Source: Branchinecta lynchi (lineage: Eukaryota; Arthropoda; Branchiopoda; Anostraca; Branchinectidae). Taken from it: 64,000 bases of DNA. The stretch covers positions 5,890,001 through 5,954,000 of the forward strand of contig JAKZAP010000014.1 of NCBI GenBank assembly GCA_023053575.1, written 5' to 3'. Shown one piece after another: positions 44,895-54,605 of this stretch. Each line of letters begins with the position of its first letter. Within the stretch, counting starts at the first letter, position 1. The notes beneath the pieces were generated by a model that did no database searches, was not told where the DNA came from, and saw only the letters and a list, made by a program, of their open reading frames with translations. The position numbers and the translations under genes were made by a program.

Positions 44895-44967
44895 GCTCCT
44901 CAGCCGGGATTTGAACCCAGGACTCTCTGCTTACAAGGCAGTCACTCTACCACTGAGCTACCGAGGG
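44895..44967 (-). tRNA. tRNA-like sequence, anticodon TGT (Thr-like)
   Basis: On the minus strand a cloverleaf can be drawn: acceptor CCCTCGG with six of seven pairs, D arm GCTC/GAGT, anticodon loop CTTGTAA, T arm CTGGG-TTCAAAT-CCCGG. The A box (TAGCTCAGTGGTAGA) and B box (GGTTCAAATCC) look functional. One anticodon-stem pair and the first acceptor pair are mismatched. Its 5' flank (to about 45050) is shared with 47775-47858, so this belongs to a dispersed tRNA-derived repeat rather than being a clear single-copy gene. Confidence 0.55.
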
Positions 44968-45088
44968 GCTTGTGAACAGAGTTCGTAAACCACTAAAACA
45001 GTCTGGTAGAAGCCGGCCATAGGAACAGTGATCCCGCCCGAAGGCAAATTCATCTAACCAGTTCACATCCCCATGTTACGGAAATTAA

Positions 45089-45262
45089 TAATATAGATGT
45101 CGCTTTACACAAGGGACTTGTACCGTGACCAATACCGTAAACAACTTGTGGGTCCTGGTTTGTCTACGTGGCTCCGACAAGGGAGTCCTAGACTTCTATA
45201 AATTCGAAAAATTGTTTACGGTATTGGTCACGGTACAAGTGTAAAGCGCCATCTATATTATA
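45089..45262. mobile_element. Palindromic MITE
   Basis: Inverted ends TATAGATG(T/G)CGCTTTACAC are followed by TTGTACCGTGACCAATACCG on both arms. The left arm has an extra AAGGGAC. The flanks are TA-rich, compatible with a TA duplication. There is no coding frame. Confidence 0.65.
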
Positions 45263-46263
45263 AGTTGTATTTACTAGTGGTTCGCAGTACATGGACAAAT
45301 AAATATAATTTTTTTTAAGTCCGAAGTCAGAGCTGGGTTCGTCCAAGTCCAAGTCTACTAAAACAGGGCTCCTGCCCCAGTCAAAACAGGGTTCCTGCCT
45401 TAAAAAAAAACAAAACAAAAACAGGGATCCTGCCTCAGAACAGGGACCCTGACTCTCTCCTTTTTGAACGCGTTAAGCGCAAAGAAATCGTGATCATCGA
45501 GACCCTTGAATGAATTTATTATTATGGAGATTATGCTCTTTTCTGGGAGAAAATGACGCTTTACGGCATGGCTCTTTTGTCTTGTCTGTGCCTCGCTTCC
45601 GCCAATCAGACAGTGATGACAAAAGCGTGTACAAATTAGAAGACAGCATGCCTCTTCGGACCTGATTAATGGAAAAGAAACAAACGGAAGCACACCTAGA
45701 CCTTCCATCATTCATCTTTTTGGTCATAAGTAGAACAAGAAGAGCACATGTTAATAGTATGCGTCATTTTTTGTTTCGTCCACCTCCACAAACAGTTATA
45801 AATCGAGTCGGGGAGGGGGGGGGGAGCAAAAGCACCTGTTAAGAGGCAGTTTAGGATAGATAGGATAGAAGGCGCATTCTAAAAGGCTGCGATCCAGCCT
45901 CCTACCAATTGGAATTTCAGGCAATATGAAAATTTAAGGGAGGATTATTATTATATATTTAGCTTTTCCTTAAAAGTATCCAGTTTGGGGTTATGGAGTG
46001 TATAAGAAATTATTGCTCCATTGAAACAGTTGGACCAAGAGGTTCTTATCTTCGGAACAGTGATACTTTTAGTTTCAGTTTTTTGCCTTAAAGGACCCCT
46101 CGCACTATTTACTCTTCAACTTACAGTACGGTATTTTAAAATATTTGAATACTTTAAAACTAGGTCGCGCTTTCATCAAATAACCCATGGTTTTGGCTGT
46201 TGTAAGCCTTTTCCGTGACCCGTTGACTTAAAGCCAAGACAGGGAAATAATTTACGCAACCGG
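45263..46263. other. No gene recognised
   Basis: It contains a short direct repeat of CAGGG(A/T)(T/C)CCTGCC units at 45365-45445. The minus frames at 45400-45727 have no recognisable domain. Otherwise unassigned. Confidence 0.35.
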
Positions 46264-47301
46264 TTTTTGGATCCCAAAACGTAAGTGGAGGGATACCTAT
46301 GACATCGCAGAAGTTGTCCGTCTGTCTGTCCGTCTGTCCACACGATAACTCTCAAGGGTTTTGAGATATTTTGATGAAACGTGGTGGGAGGATTCTTTGG
46401 GTCAAAGTACAGGTCAAGTTCGAAGATGGGCTCTGTAGCCCTATATTTGAGGGTATGGGAGGGGTTTCAGATTAAGGGACAACAAAAACATTTTTTGAAA
46501 GCTATTGAGACAGTTGATTTAGGGGTAAGAAGACACGCTGAGTTCGAATGTGAAATTTATCTTCTCGCCGGACAAATAGTTCACCCGGAATCTTGCGAAA
46601 ACCGGAAAATTTGTGAAAAGTAAAAGTGTAATATGAAGTTGATTAGAGGTTCGATTTAGAGGCGGGGGGGGGCGTGCTGAGTCCCAATATGAAATTTATT
46701 TTCTCGCCGGACAATTAGTTCGGCCGATATCCGGCCAAAACCGGAAAATTTGTTCGAATTGAGGGTAAAAAGACATGCTGAATTCGTATATGAAAATAAT
46801 TTTCTCATCGGACGTATAGATCGTTCGGAATTCGGCTGAAACCGGAAAATTGTCAAAAGTAGAAGTTTAATCTGAAGTTGATTAGAGGTTGGATTTAGGG
46901 GTAATGAGACATGCTGAATTCGTTTTTGAGCTTTAGTTGTTTGCCAGACAAGTAGCTTGTGCGGAATCCGGCCGAAACCGGAAGTTGGGCAGAAGTAAGG
47001 AAGGAAGGAGATACGACGTAGGCTATAGGGTAAACCATCTGCTGAATCCATATCTGAATATTTGACAACGCAAAACGGATGTCTGAATATATCTGAACTT
47101 AGAAATTCAGCTGGCGTATCCGGTTTGCACTGTTGAATACGAACTTGGTCTTCTCTGATTATTGCCATTGGCCTTAACCTGTTTGTAAATTTTAAAAGTA
47201 AAAATGTTTAAGAAGTTGTTCAAGACCGAATATCTACAAGACCGAATTGTCGGGAGAAAATATTAAAATATTGGGATCCCATCGAAACCTTTGGTCTTGT
47301 T
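46264..47301 (+). repeat. Repeat R1, four-unit copy
   Basis: It starts TTTTTGGATCCCAAAACG and ends ATCGAAACCTTTGGTCTTG. Units are near 46584, 46722, 46824 and 46961. It carries the same Penelope-tail-like hairpin insert (47068-47140) as the copy at 17738-18506. Confidence 0.75.
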
Positions 47302-47701
47302 CTGATGGAAAACTTCTCGCAGACAATCGTCGACAGCGTGATACACATTGAAGATAGCAAAACACGACAAGTGAGAAAATCAGCGTAGTTTTGTTAGAGG
47401 GGTTAGAATGTACCGTACGAAATTGGAGTCTCCGGGGTTTCGAGATATATGGAGTGATTATGGAAGTAGGTTGCGCTAGTATTGTAGGTAAGACAGGTCC
47501 TTTAAAGGACACATCGCACCTTTATTACTGATCACTCCTGATTGCACCATCTGTTCTCATTTGCGACAATTCGAACCTCCGATATATGTGATTTTATCCG
47601 CACTAACGCACTACACTGATTCTGTATTTGCCATGCTTGGCTCTTTTCGAGGCGGAATAGCTGCCCGCTTGTTTACAAGTAGTGAAACGAATGACGAATA
47701 T

Positions 47702-47774
47702 GCTCCTCAGCCGGGATTTGAACCCAGGACCCTCGGCTTTCTAGGCGCGTGCTCTACAACTGAGCTACAGATAG
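47702..47774 (-). pseudogene. tRNA-like pseudogene
   Basis: The D arm (GCTC/GAGC), B box and T arm are identical in type to the copy at 44895, but the acceptor stem pairs at only three or four positions and the anticodon stem (CGCGC/GCCGA) at two. The upstream 85 bp (to 47858) is conserved with the first copy, including CCATAGGAACA and GCCTGAAGGCAAATT. Confidence 0.6.
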
Positions 47775-47955
47775 GCTTGTGAATAGAGTTTGCAAACGAC
47801 AACAGTAATGAGATAGAAGCCGACCATAGGAACAATGATCCTGCCTGAAGGCAAATTACACCCTCCCGTGTCACGAGATCAAATAAATATTCTTTGAGCC
47901 CAAGCTGACTTTGAAACATTTATTCAAACAATGTTTACACGGATACGTCAGCTCT

Positions 47956-48015
47956 GATTTTTCATCAGCGATATTTCGGCCCTTCTTGGCAAGGGTCCTC
48001 GTCAGGCTGTCAATC
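47956..48015 (-). ncRNA. Hammerhead ribozyme motif, complete
   Basis: Minus strand: GATT-GA-CAGC, CTGACGA, helix II (GG-A-CCCTT/AAGGGCC), GAAA, TATC, GCTG-ATGAAA-AATC. Inner and outer helix I segments are perfect. Helix III is AUAU. It lies in the 3' region of the left Penelope arm and mirrors 50813-50872. Confidence 0.8.
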
Positions 48016-48346
48016 TTCTTGTTCAACTTCGGGGAAGGAAGCAAACCTGTAACAAATAACTGAAGCTTCTACCGACTATAAATATCTTATTAAGGTAAAT
48101 TATCTTCAAGTACCAGTATAATGAAAAAACTAGTCCTGAGATTTAATTTTTGACAACGGCGCTGTTTTTGCTGCATGATTGGGGCGAAGACAGGAAAGGG
48201 TTTTTTCTGCATTTTGATCAACTTCGGTTTTTTCATTAATAAGGGGCTGAAAACTTAAATATTATTGTATTAATGACCTCGTTCTACGTTTCTATTATGA
48301 GTACTTGCCTGAATCTATTACTTTGAATAATCACTGCACGGAAAAA

Positions 48347-49384
48347 CTAGTGCTGAGATTTAATTTTTGACACGGCTGCTGTTTTTGCTGCACGATTGGG
48401 GCGACGGCAGGAAATATTTTTTTCTGCATTTTGATCGACTTCGGTTTTGTTGTTAATAAGGGACTGAGGCTTAAATTTTCTTCCCTTAATAACCCCGTTC
48501 CACGTTTCCGGTAAAGAGTACTCGCCTGTATCTCGGTTAATGCCTGTTCGGTTTTTCTTTATCTCAGCGGCTTCTCGAATGGTTTGATGGAGTCCGGTGC
48601 ACGTTGCAAGAATTTGGGCTTTTTCAAAATGTACTGAATGGGATGGGTTTTCGAAAATATGTTCTGCAAGTGCAGATTTGAAAGTATAGTTATGACGGTG
48701 TCCGTTGGAGAGGGCGTGGTCAATTTCTTGCTCATGCTCTGCAAGTCGTTTTCCGAAAGTTCTCTCTGTCCTTCCTACGTAACGCTTTCCGCAATCACAA
48801 GGTATTGAATAAATGCCTCTTTGGTACTGATTTGGGACTTTATCTTTTCCGGAGTTTAGGTAAGACAGCAAAGTATTTTGGGTTCTGTGAAAGACTTGGA
48901 TGTTGTATTTTTTCAAACTTTTGGACAATTTTTCGGTTACTCCGCGGACGTACGGAAGGTAGACGCGGGCATTTTTTTCTTCTACCTCACCATTACTAGT
49001 AGAACTTACAGGATCTTTGGGGGATGAATGCAGCTTCAGTCGTCTTCTGATGATCTGTTCAACCAGTTGAATGGGATATTTGTTTCCAAACAGGACGTCC
49101 CGAATGTGGCAAAGTTCGTCATCTAGGAGATTTTTGTCGCAAATTTTGATGGCTCGGTCGACTAGTGAGATAACTACTCCGCGTTTCACATATTCTGGCT
49201 GGTAAGAATCATATGGAAGGTATCGATCGTTGTGGGTGGGTTTTCTGTAGACTGAGCAGACAAAACTTCCTTCACTGTTAGCAATCAAAACATCTAGGTA
49301 CGGCAGCTTCTGTGCATCATTTTCAAATTCAATCGTGAACTGGATAGTCGGTTGAATTGAGTTTAAAGTGTCAACGAAACTCAC
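48347..49384 (-). CDS. Penelope-like RT C-terminus plus GIY-YIG endonuclease
   Basis: An intact 345-codon frame, incomplete at its 5' end. Residues 1-110 match the reverse transcriptase palm/thumb region of Penelope-like elements (LPYLDVLI, VYRKPTHNDRYL). Residues 188-275 form a GIY-YIG nuclease: GIY at 190-192, YVG at 202-204, an arginine in RTERTFGKRLAEH, and the metal-binding glutamate in REAAEIKK near 271-274. In autonomous elements the nuclease nicks target DNA and the RT primes from it. The frame stays open into the palindrome centre, where HDGFTAWKG suggests the break fell at the YVDD catalytic box, so the RT is non-functional. No ATG precedes the frame. Confidence 0.85.
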   Translation of the reverse strand: MSFVDTLNSIQPTIQFTIEFENDAQKLPYLDVLIANSEGSFVCSVYRKPTHNDRYLPYDSYQPEYVKRGVVISLVDRAIKICDKNLLDDELCHIRDVLFGNKYPIQLVEQIIRRRLKLHSSPKDPVSSTSNGEVEEKNARVYLPYVRGVTEKLSKSLKKYNIQVFHRTQNTLLSYLNSGKDKVPNQYQRGIYSIPCDCGKRYVGRTERTFGKRLAEHEQEIDHALSNGHRHNYTFKSALAEHIFENPSHSVHFEKAQILATCTGLHQTIREAAEIKKNRTGINRDTGEYSLPETWNGVIKGRKFKPQSLINNKTEVDQNAEKNISCRRPNRAAKTAAVSKIKSQH

Positions 49385-49443
49385 AATGTCTGTTTTTTGG
49401 CCTTTCCATGCTGTGAAACCATCATGGTTTCAAACAGACATTG

Positions 49444-50481
49444 TGAGTTTCGTTGACACTTTAAACTCAATTCAACCGACTATCCAGTTCACGATTGAAT
49501 TTGAAAATGATGCACAGAAGCTGCCGTACCTAGATGTTTTGATTGCTAACAGTGAAGGAAGTTTTGTCTGCTCAGTCTACAGAAAACCCACCCACAACGA
49601 TCGATACCTTCCATATGATTCTTACCAGCCAGAATATGTGAAACGCGGAGTAGTTATCTCACTAGTCGACCGAGCCATCAAAATTTGCGACAAAAATCTC
49701 CTAGATGACGAACTTTGCCACATTCGGGACGTCCTGTTTGGAAACAAATATCCCATTCAACTGGTTGAACAGATCATCAGAAGACGACTGAAGCTGCATT
49801 CATCCCCCAAAGATCCTGTAAGTTCTACTAGTAATGGTGAGGTAGAAGAAAAAAAATGCCCGCGTCTACCTTCCGTACGTCCGCGGAGTAACCGAAAAAT
49901 TGTCCAAAAGTTTGAAAAAATACAACATCCAAGTCTTTCACAGAACCCAAAATACTTTGCTGTCTTACCTAAACTCCGGAAAAGATAAAGTCCCAAATCA
50001 GTACCAAAGAGGCATTTATTCAATACCTTGTGATTGCGGAAAGCGTTACGTAGGAAGGACAGAGAGAACTTTCGGAAAACGACTTGCAGAGCATGAGCAA
50101 GAAATTGACCACGCCCTCTCCAACGGACACCGTCATAACTATACTTTCAAATCTGCACTTGCAGAACATATTTTCGAAAACCCATCCCATTCAGTACATT
50201 TTGAAAAAGCCCAAATTCTTGCAACGTGCACCGGACTCCATCAAACCATTCGAGAAGCCGTTGAGATAAAGAAAAACCGAACAGGCATTAACCGAGATAC
50301 AGGCGAGTACTCTTTACCGGAAACGTGGAACGGGGTTATTAAGGGAAGAAAATTTAAGCCTCAGTCCCTTATTAACAACAAAACCGAAGTCGATCAAAAT
50401 GCAGAAAAAAATATTTCCTGCCGTCGCCCCAATCGTGCAGCAAAAACAGCAGCCGTGTCAAAAATTAAATCTCAGCACTAG
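49444..50481 (+). pseudogene. Frameshifted copy of the Penelope RT/GIY-YIG frame
   Basis: The right arm encodes the same product as 48347-49384. One extra A in an A-run near 49848-49856 (eight A against seven) shifts the frame after GEVEEK. The rest resumes from about 49870 to 50481 with the GIY-YIG domain intact. Apart from this, one amino-acid change (AAEIKK to AVEIKK) was noticed, so the arms are nearly identical and young. Confidence 0.85.
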
Positions 50482-50812
50482 TTTTTCCGTGCAGTGATTA
50501 TTCAAAGTAATAGATTCAGGCAAGTACTCATAATAGAAACGTAGAACGAGGTCATTAATACAATAATATTTAAGTTTTCAGCCCCTTATTAATGAAAAAA
50601 CCGAAGTTGATCAAAATGCAGAAAAAACCCTTTCCTGTCTTCGCCCCAATCATTCAGCAAAAACAGCGCCGTTGTCAAAAATTAAATCTCAGGACTAGTT
50701 TTTTCATTATACTGGTACTTGAAGATAATTTACCTTAATAAGATATTTATAGTCGGTAGAAGCTTCAGTTATTTGTTACAGGTTTGTTTCCTTCCCCGAA
50801 GTTGAACAAGAA

Positions 50813-50872
50813 GATTGACAGCCTGACGAGGACCCTTGCCAAGAAGGGCCGAAATATCGCTGACGAAAAATC
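50813..50872 (+). ncRNA. Hammerhead ribozyme motif, complete
   Basis: Mirror image of the motif at 47956-48015: CAGC, CTGACGA, helix II with one bulged A, GAAA, TATC, GCTG, with outer GATT/AATC. The predicted cleavage site follows AUC at the start of GCTGACG. Confidence 0.8.
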
Positions 50873-50921
50873 AGAGCTGACGTATCCGTGTAAACATTGT
50901 TTGAATAAACGAGATCAAATA

Positions 50922-51326
50922 GATGTTTGAATTGAATGTGTTTCTTGTCCATTTGTCACGGTCCAAGTCCCTTATATAACGTTCCAGCTACGTCATATCT
51001 ATTCCCGCTTGTTGACTCCGAGGAGCTCATTGGTCAGGGACACCGGTTATCCAACTTTTCTTCAGGATTCAACAACTTTACTAAAAAAAATTCATTCCTG
51101 CTTGACGACCGGTTACAAGAAAAAGCACTTATGTGCTTGAAAAACGCAACCAGTACACATTTACTACCATATTATATAACTAATCAAACCTTCACTAAAA
51201 TAAACTAAAAATTAATTAATTAATTTGTCAATTCAGGTTTAAAGTTCAAGTTGTTTTATTGACAAACTTATATATACACAACTAACAGAATACTAACATA
51301 GACAAAAAGAACAGACCAAAAGTCGC
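50922..51326. other. No gene recognised
   Basis: The frame at 50936-51208 (90 codons) begins in the Penelope flank and shows no recognisable domain. The rest is AT-rich. Confidence 0.35.
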
Positions 51327-51377
51327 CGATGAAGAATCATAGCTGACGTATCCGTTGTAAACATTGTTTGAATAAAA
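51327..51377 (+). mobile_element. Isolated Penelope 3' tail
   Basis: It carries GATGAAGAATCATAGCTGAC, then the ACGTATCCGTTGTAAAC block and the terminal TTTGAATAAA. It abuts the start of the R1 copy at 51378, whose first bases (AACAAGACC) are missing, so the insertion apparently fell at the R1 end. Confidence 0.6.
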
Positions 51378-52931
51378 GGTTCCGATGGCATCCCAAAAAT
51401 TCAATATCTGATCCAGACAACTGGGTCTTGTCTTAGCCAGATCCAGTGATCGCCAGACTCCTTGAACATTTTTACAATTAAAATTCAGAGAAAGATTAAG
51501 GCCAAAGAGCTAATTATCTGAGAAAACCAAGTTCAGATTTGGATTCAGCATGTGTGTTTACCCCTGTAAGTCATATCTGTCTTGACGAAAACTTCCTGCC
51601 ACTTCTGCCAATTTCCCGGTTTCGGCCGAACTCCAGAACTACTTGTCCGGCGGAAAAAGAAAGCTAAAAAACGAACTCAGGGTATCTTCTTTCCCCAATA
51701 ATGAACATTTAATCAACTTCAAATAAAAATTTACCTTATAACAAATTTTCTGATTCCAGCCGGATTCCGGTCGAACTATATGTCCGGGTGAAATATGATT
51801 ATCACACACGGATTCAGCATCTCTTCTTACCCCTAAATCGGTTATCTAATCAACCAGAAATAAAACTTTAACTTTATTTGTATTAAAATTAAATAATACA
51901 CTGTGAACTAACTACACCCTAAGAGAGCACTGCCCGTAACGGGTGACAGTATTCATTCATTTTTCAAGAAAAGAAATACAAGGAAAAGAAAAGAAAAAAG
52001 AAAAGAAGAAGAAGGGAAAAGTAGAGAAAACAGACGTATATCAATCAAACAAAATATACAAAACAACTATCGGTTGAAAAAGTTCGGATCTAAATCAATA
52101 TTTTCCAATAAGAAACTTTTAATCTTATTTTTGAATTCTGGTATACTATTAGCATTTTTCAAAGCATTTGGAAGGTAATTCCATATTTTTGGACCGGTAA
52201 ATTTGATTGAAAAACCAGATGACGTGAGACGTCTCATTTCTGTAACTAGTTCCGATGCATGTCGAATAACTTCTAAGTTATCGAATAACTGCATGTCGCA
52301 TAACTTCTAACAATTTTCCGATTTTGGCCGGATTCCGGGCGAACTACATGTCCGGGTAGAAAATTGTTTTCACTTAAGTGTTCATCATGTCTTCTTGCCC
52401 TTAATCGAACATCTAATCAACTCTAAATACAAAATTTTAATTTTAACAAACTTTCCGGTTTGGGCCGGATTCTGGGCGAACTACTTGTCCGTCGAGAAAA
52501 TGGTTTTCACCATCGTCTTCAGCATGTCTTCCTACCCCTGAATCGAATATATAATCAACTTCAAATAAAATTTTTACTTTTAACAAACTTTCCGGTTTCG
52601 GCCGGATTCCGGGCAAACTACTTGTCTGATGACAAAATGGTTTTAACCATCGTGTTCAGCATGTCTTCTTACCCCATAATCGACTATCACATTAGCTGTT
52701 TCAAAATATTTTGTTTGCCCCTTAATTTGAACCCCCTCCCCCACCCCTAAATCTAGGGCTACAAAGCCCATCTACGAACTCGACTGGTCCGACGACCCAA
52801 CGAATCCTCACACCAAGTTTCATCAAAATATCTCATTCCCTTCGAGAGTTATCGTGCTTACAGACGGACAGACGGACAACTTTTGCGATGTCATAGGTAT
52901 CCCTCCACTTACGTTTTGGGAACCCTAAAAT
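51378..52931 (-). repeat. Repeat R1 interrupted by a LINE
   Basis: It starts AAAGGTTCCGATGGCATCCC and ends CACTTACGTTTTGGGAACCC. Units have cores near 51620, 51760, 52325, 52460 and 52600. The sequence between 51875 and 52300 is a LINE 3' end with TAACTT on both sides. Confidence 0.75.
51875..52300 (-). mobile_element. LINE 3' end inside R1, RT C-terminus
   Basis: The minus frame 52067-52294 ends a non-LTR element ORF: FSIKFTGPKIWNYLPNALK followed by FKNKIKSFLL, the usual WN-LP motif after the reverse transcriptase domain. The 3' end is A/T-rich, with TAACTT at both borders (51869-51874, 52301-52306) as a short candidate duplication. The 5' part is missing. Confidence 0.75.
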
Positions 52932-53330
52932 CGATTTATTAAACAGAATCCCAAGTGCTCTCTTTGTCCTCTCTCGTCTTCCAAACCCTCCACTCACCAA
53001 CTACCCTCAAGGAGATGTTTCTTTAACCGATTTTAAATTGCGGTACACCTTCCGCTTCTCGAATTGAGTCTGGAAAAGTATTCCAGACCACCGTGCCTGA
53101 ATGCCTTGCCACATAACTAGAACGAACTGTACTTCTTGGCTCACTTACGAGGTCTCCTGCATGCCTCATAGCATGTCCGTAATAAAATGAGCTAAAACGA
53201 AAACAAAATACTAAATTTTTGTTCATAACATTTACGGTATTATTAAAGCTTTTAACTAATACTTCATTGAAAGTAGCCAGTTGGTGGTTATGGGGTGTGT
53301 AATTAGTGCATTGAGAATTATGTGGAGTGG
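52932..53330 (-). mobile_element. LINE 3' end, RT C-terminus
   Basis: The minus frame 53023-53226 encodes RHAGDLVSEPRSTVRSSYVA, then GTVVWNTFPDSIREAEGVPQ and a final FK, the typical C-terminal WN-P motif of CR1/jockey-like ORF2 proteins. The frame appears to extend upstream to about 53330. The 3' end with TTTAATAAATCG abuts the R1 end at 52931. Confidence 0.7.
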
Positions 53331-53550
53331 GAATTATTGGTTATATAAGGTCAAGAGCAGGCTGGCTTGCGATGGTTATCGAAAAACATAATTATGAAAA
53401 TTGTGAAACATTATTTTTGAGAAGATCTTCTGCTATTTAAACACTCGGCAAAAAATGCGCAGAATTTCTACGATACTCCAATATGATTATTTGCGAGCAT
53501 GTCCGATACTCTGCAACGGTGCGGGAGCTAGTAAAGTTTTCTGTAACACC

Positions 53551-54101
53551 TAAAGGCCCATTCGCAACGGGTATTAGCTAAAACTCGGTACCAGGCAGTT
53601 CCGGAAATAGCTCTGAGACCGAGAATTAGCTGGGTTTCTGCCGTTCGCAATCGATATTGGTGCCAGTTTCGGATACCAGCTAGTCTCGCACCCAAGTTGA
53701 AATCAGTTCAACTTTTGAGGGTACTAGCCAATCAGATAATTTTGGGGAATAGTGAGGAATATTCTGATTGGCTAGTTTCGAACCAAGCCCATAGATAAAA
53801 TCACATCCACTCCTTCCCGTCTTGAAAACCGAAAGTGAATTTAGGTAATTTTCACTCGGTCTGACGTGGTTTAGCATTAGCCAATCAAATCATTACAGAG
53901 TATTCCCCTAAGTAATGTGATTGGCTAGTACCCTGACAAGTTCAACTGATTTGAACTTGGGTGCGAGACTAGCTGGTACCCGAAACCGGCAATAATATCA
54001 ATTGCGAACGGCAAAAACCCATCTAATTCTCGGTCTCAGAGCGATTTCTGGAACTGGCTCTTACCGAGTATTAGCTAAAACCCGTTGTGAATGGGCCTTA
54101 A
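53551..54101. mobile_element. Foldback element with about 200-bp arms
   Basis: The left arm (AAGGCCCATTCGCAACGGGT to about 53760) and the right arm (about 53900 to ACCCGTTGTGAATGGGCCTT) are inverted with high similarity, including GTGCGAGACTAGCTGGTA and GTTCGCAATTG-type blocks. The centre is about 130 bp. There is no coding frame. Confidence 0.7.
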
Positions 54102-54601
54102 ACAGGAAGCATGCGCGGGATTCCAACCGGAAGTACAGATTCGAATTCGGTTTCGACTAGGCTAATTTTCATCCTTAATTTTCTATCTCGAATTGTGACT
54201 TCCTGACAGTCTGACAGTCATAAAAATAAAACCCCAAGTCGTCTAGACTAGTCCATTATTAGCATGATGTGACGTGTCAGAACACAAGGTGGCTCACAGA
54301 GGGTGCGTGAAATATCGGATTCATAGATAACATAATTCAAATTGGCCCACACGCCACAGTGGCAATGTGGAATTCACTCCCCCGCTCTTGACGGATAGAT
54401 GCGGTGTAAATGCGATTATTAGCCCTGAAGCATGCGGTGAGGCCGGAACTTGAGGACTTTTTTGGCTCTTAGAGCCTTTTCTAAGCGCTGTAAATGTTTC
54501 ATTGCGTTTTAACTGCATCATCCGGAAATAGAGTGAGTCATGGGAGGGGAATTTAGTGCCGGGATTAAAACCAACTTTTATGTACTACATAAACAGACCT
54601 T
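54102..54601. other. No gene recognised
   Basis: No supported exon or repeat. The frame at 54321-54521 has no known domain. Confidence 0.35.
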
Positions 54602-54605
54602 TTAA

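Larger units (their letters stand above)
47886..50908 (+). mobile_element. Inverted-dimer Penelope-like retroelement, 13-bp TSD
   Basis: The insertion is flanked by an exact 13-bp direct repeat ACGAGATCAAATA (47873-47885, 50909-50921). It contains a 33-nt leader (AATATTCTTTGAGCCCAAGC), an inverted copy (47919-49422) and a forward copy (49424-50908), both 5'-truncated. They meet head-to-head at 49423 inside GAAACCAT-C-ATGGTTTC. The forward arm lacks about 20 nt next to the centre. Each arm carries RT thumb plus GIY-YIG coding sequence, a 3' region with a ~216-bp internal duplication (ACTAGT... at 48127 and 48343) and a hammerhead. A single TSD around both arms implies one integration event, consistent with template jumping during Penelope retrotransposition. 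Confidence 0.85.

Noticed and set aside
48347..49384. Intact host gene for a GIY-YIG nuclease
   Set aside because: The frame lies in a palindromic insertion with a TSD, has a mirrored copy, ends in hammerhead-bearing Penelope 3' sequence and lacks its 5' part.
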